Assembly (NCBI RefSeq): GCF_003387155.1
Contig: NZ_QUMT01000001.1
Coordinates: 883,066-947,065 of the forward strand
DNA: 64,000 bases
DNA from: Roseateles depolymerans
GTDB taxonomy: Bacteria; Pseudomonadota; Gammaproteobacteria; Burkholderiales; Burkholderiaceae_C
Direction: 5' to 3'
The notes under the pieces: model-generated
Seen by the model: only the letters and a program-made list of their open reading frames with translations
Told to the model about the DNA's origin: nothing
Databases searched by the model: none
Made by a program: the position numbers and the translations under genes
Shown here: in pieces, positions 62,889 to 64,000 of the stretch
Numbering within the stretch: position 1 is the first letter of the stretch
How the letters are laid out: each line of letters begins with the position of its first letter

Positions 62889-63617
62889 ATGCCCACGCTG
62901 CCGATTCGTCCCGCCATCGAGGAACCCTGGCTGGTGCCCGTCACCGGCACCGATGCCCACCTGCCGGCGGTCCCGGCCGACCGGCTCAGCGCTGAGGCGC
63001 TGCGGGAGCGATTCCTCCGTCCACCGCCCTTTGATCCGGAGATTCCGGGCGACGGCGGCCTGCTGACCGAGCGAGCCCCCACCCAGGCCTCGGTGCTGGT
63101 GCCGCTGGTGCAGCGTCCACAGGGTTTGTCGGTGCTGCTGACGCAGCGCACCGCCCATCTGCGGGACCATGCCGGCCAGATCAGCTTCCCCGGAGGACGG
63201 GCCGAACCCGAGGATGGTTCCCCGGAACGCACCGCGCTGCGCGAGGCCGAAGAAGAAATCGGCCTGCCGGCGCCGCTGGTGGACATCATCGGCCAGTTGC
63301 CGCTGTACCGGACGGTGACGGCCTATGAGGTGACGCCGGTGGTCGCGCTGGTGCAGCCGTCTTTCGATCTGCGGCTGGATACCGGCGAAGTGGCCGAGGC
63401 CTTCGAGGTGCCGCTGTCCTTCTTGATGAATCCGGCCCATCACCGCCGCCACCGCTTCGAATGGGACGGCGGCTCCCGCCAGTTCCTCTCCATGCCCTGG
63501 ACAGGGACAGGTCTTGCAAGCGCCCCCGCTGCCGCGCCGCCCGCCCCGCGCGAATTCTTCATCTGGGGGGCGACGGCCGCCATGCTTCGCAATCTGTATC
63601 GTTTTCTGCTGATCTGA
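62889..63617 (+). CDS. NUDIX hydrolase, CoA pyrophosphatase type
   Basis: A 242-residue NUDIX enzyme. The Nudix box spans GGRAEPEDGSPERTALREAE followed by EEIGL, near residues 98-122; the preceding RTAHLRDHAGQISFPGG is the UPF0035/CoA-pyrophosphatase signature, predicting cleavage of CoA or its derivatives. YRTVTAYEVTPVVAL follows. The ATG at 62889 lies after the rplS terminator; the frame upstream is not coding. Confidence 0.9.
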   Translation: MPTLPIRPAIEEPWLVPVTGTDAHLPAVPADRLSAEALRERFLRPPPFDPEIPGDGGLLTERAPTQASVLVPLVQRPQGLSVLLTQRTAHLRDHAGQISFPGGRAEPEDGSPERTALREAEEEIGLPAPLVDIIGQLPLYRTVTAYEVTPVVALVQPSFDLRLDTGEVAEAFEVPLSFLMNPAHHRRHRFEWDGGSRQFLSMPWTGTGLASAPAAAPPAPREFFIWGATAAMLRNLYRFLLI

Positions 63618-63668
63618 TTCCGGTCGAATGCGGCTGGGTTCGCTGGTGTCCCGCTATCATCCCGGGCC

Positions 63669-64000
63669 ATGAACCTCATCGCGGTCTTGCTCGCTCTGAT
63701 TTGCGAGCAGCTCAAGCCTCTGCCGCACGGCAATCCTGTCCATCAGGGCATGATTGCCTGGGTGCGCTGGACGGGGCGCAATTTCGATGCCGGCCGCTCG
63801 CACCATGCGGCGGTGGTCTGGTCCATCACGGTGGTGGGCCCGGCGCTGCTGGTGGGCTTGCTGGCCATGCTGCTGCACCGCTACAGCCTGGTGCTGTCGC
63901 TGGTGCTGGATGTGCTGGTGCTCTACCTGACCCTGGGCTTCCGGCAATTCAGCCACTACTTCACTGACATCCGCGACGCCCTGGAGCGCGGGGACGAGCT
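63669..64000 (+). CDS. CobD/CbiB-like membrane protein, truncated by window end
   Basis: The first 110 codons of a membrane protein that runs off the window. MNLIAVLLALICEQLKPLPH, then NPVHQGMIAWVRWTGRNFDA and YLTLGFRQFSHYFTDIRDAL match the CobD/CbiB (AmpE-like) proteins that follow the NUDIX gene in Burkholderiales. True CbiB makes the adenosylcobinamide side chain; members of this branch have unproven function. Three hydrophobic segments are visible. Confidence 0.75.
   Translation, partial: MNLIAVLLALICEQLKPLPHGNPVHQGMIAWVRWTGRNFDAGRSHHAAVVWSITVVGPALLVGLLAMLLHRYSLVLSLVLDVLVLYLTLGFRQFSHYFTDIRDALERGDE

Overview
The window is high-GC, densely coded DNA. Its conserved blocks (argD-argF / DUF3579 / rpsT / murJ; hda-HAD-pcnB-folK; rpsP-rimM-trmD-rplS-NUDIX-cobD-like) have the order expected of a Burkholderiales betaproteobacterium. 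The large alpha-glucan locus suggests the Roseateles/Mitsuaria/Rubrivivax side of that order. The genus is inference; no rRNA or tRNA gene was seen.

Layout. 1-1118: an intrinsic terminator, a truncated Rhs/YD-repeat remnant and an orphan lipoprotein. 1345-3531: a secreted fascin-like plus GH55-like beta-helix protein. 3558-7381: a Crp/Fnr-type regulator, a DUF2332 protein and a hipBA-type pair behind an AT-rich promoter. 7415-23373: an alpha-glucan locus made of malK-malE-malF-malG plus a secreted GH13 enzyme (minus strand), diverging from glgP-glgB-glgX-malQ (plus strand). 23467-28111: a cation:proton antiporter, truD, an unknown gene preceded by an SOS-box-like palindrome, a porin and a DUF2007 protein. 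28271-35306: a second glucan block with a Tat-type cyclomaltodextrinase, a secreted alpha-amylase carrying a variable Ala-Ser hexamer tract, and a divergent secreted pullulanase. 35525-37197: an ECF42-type sigma factor with its DGPF/YciI partner. 37402-45004: mixed accessory genes, including a possible phosphoesterase / Ser-Thr kinase-USP / YkgJ operon. 45067-64000: mostly housekeeping genes (arginine synthesis, ribosomal proteins, tRNA modification, peptidoglycan flippase, DnaA regulation, poly(A) polymerase, folate, phosphate uptake).

How the glucan genes fit together (inference from families): exported pullulanase, alpha-amylase, neopullulanase-like enzyme and cyclomaltodextrinase cut starch, pullulan or cyclodextrins to maltodextrins. 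MalEFGK imports these. MalQ, GlgP, GlgX and GlgB interconvert them with glucose-1-phosphate and glycogen. glgC, glgA and a dedicated regulator are absent from the window. Four 15-bp sites beginning TGTAG, one in front of each of the four glucan transcription units, point to a shared unidentified regulator.

The most unusual sequence-level feature is a set of short tandem repeats at gene ends. In malQ, truD and the TM2-domain gene the repeat unit contains the stop codon; with 13-bp units this places stops in all three frames. argF, trmD and a TPR lipoprotein have related arrays just after the stop. Other tandem repeats lie in the rplS leader, in a lipoprotein signal peptide and in an amylase linker.
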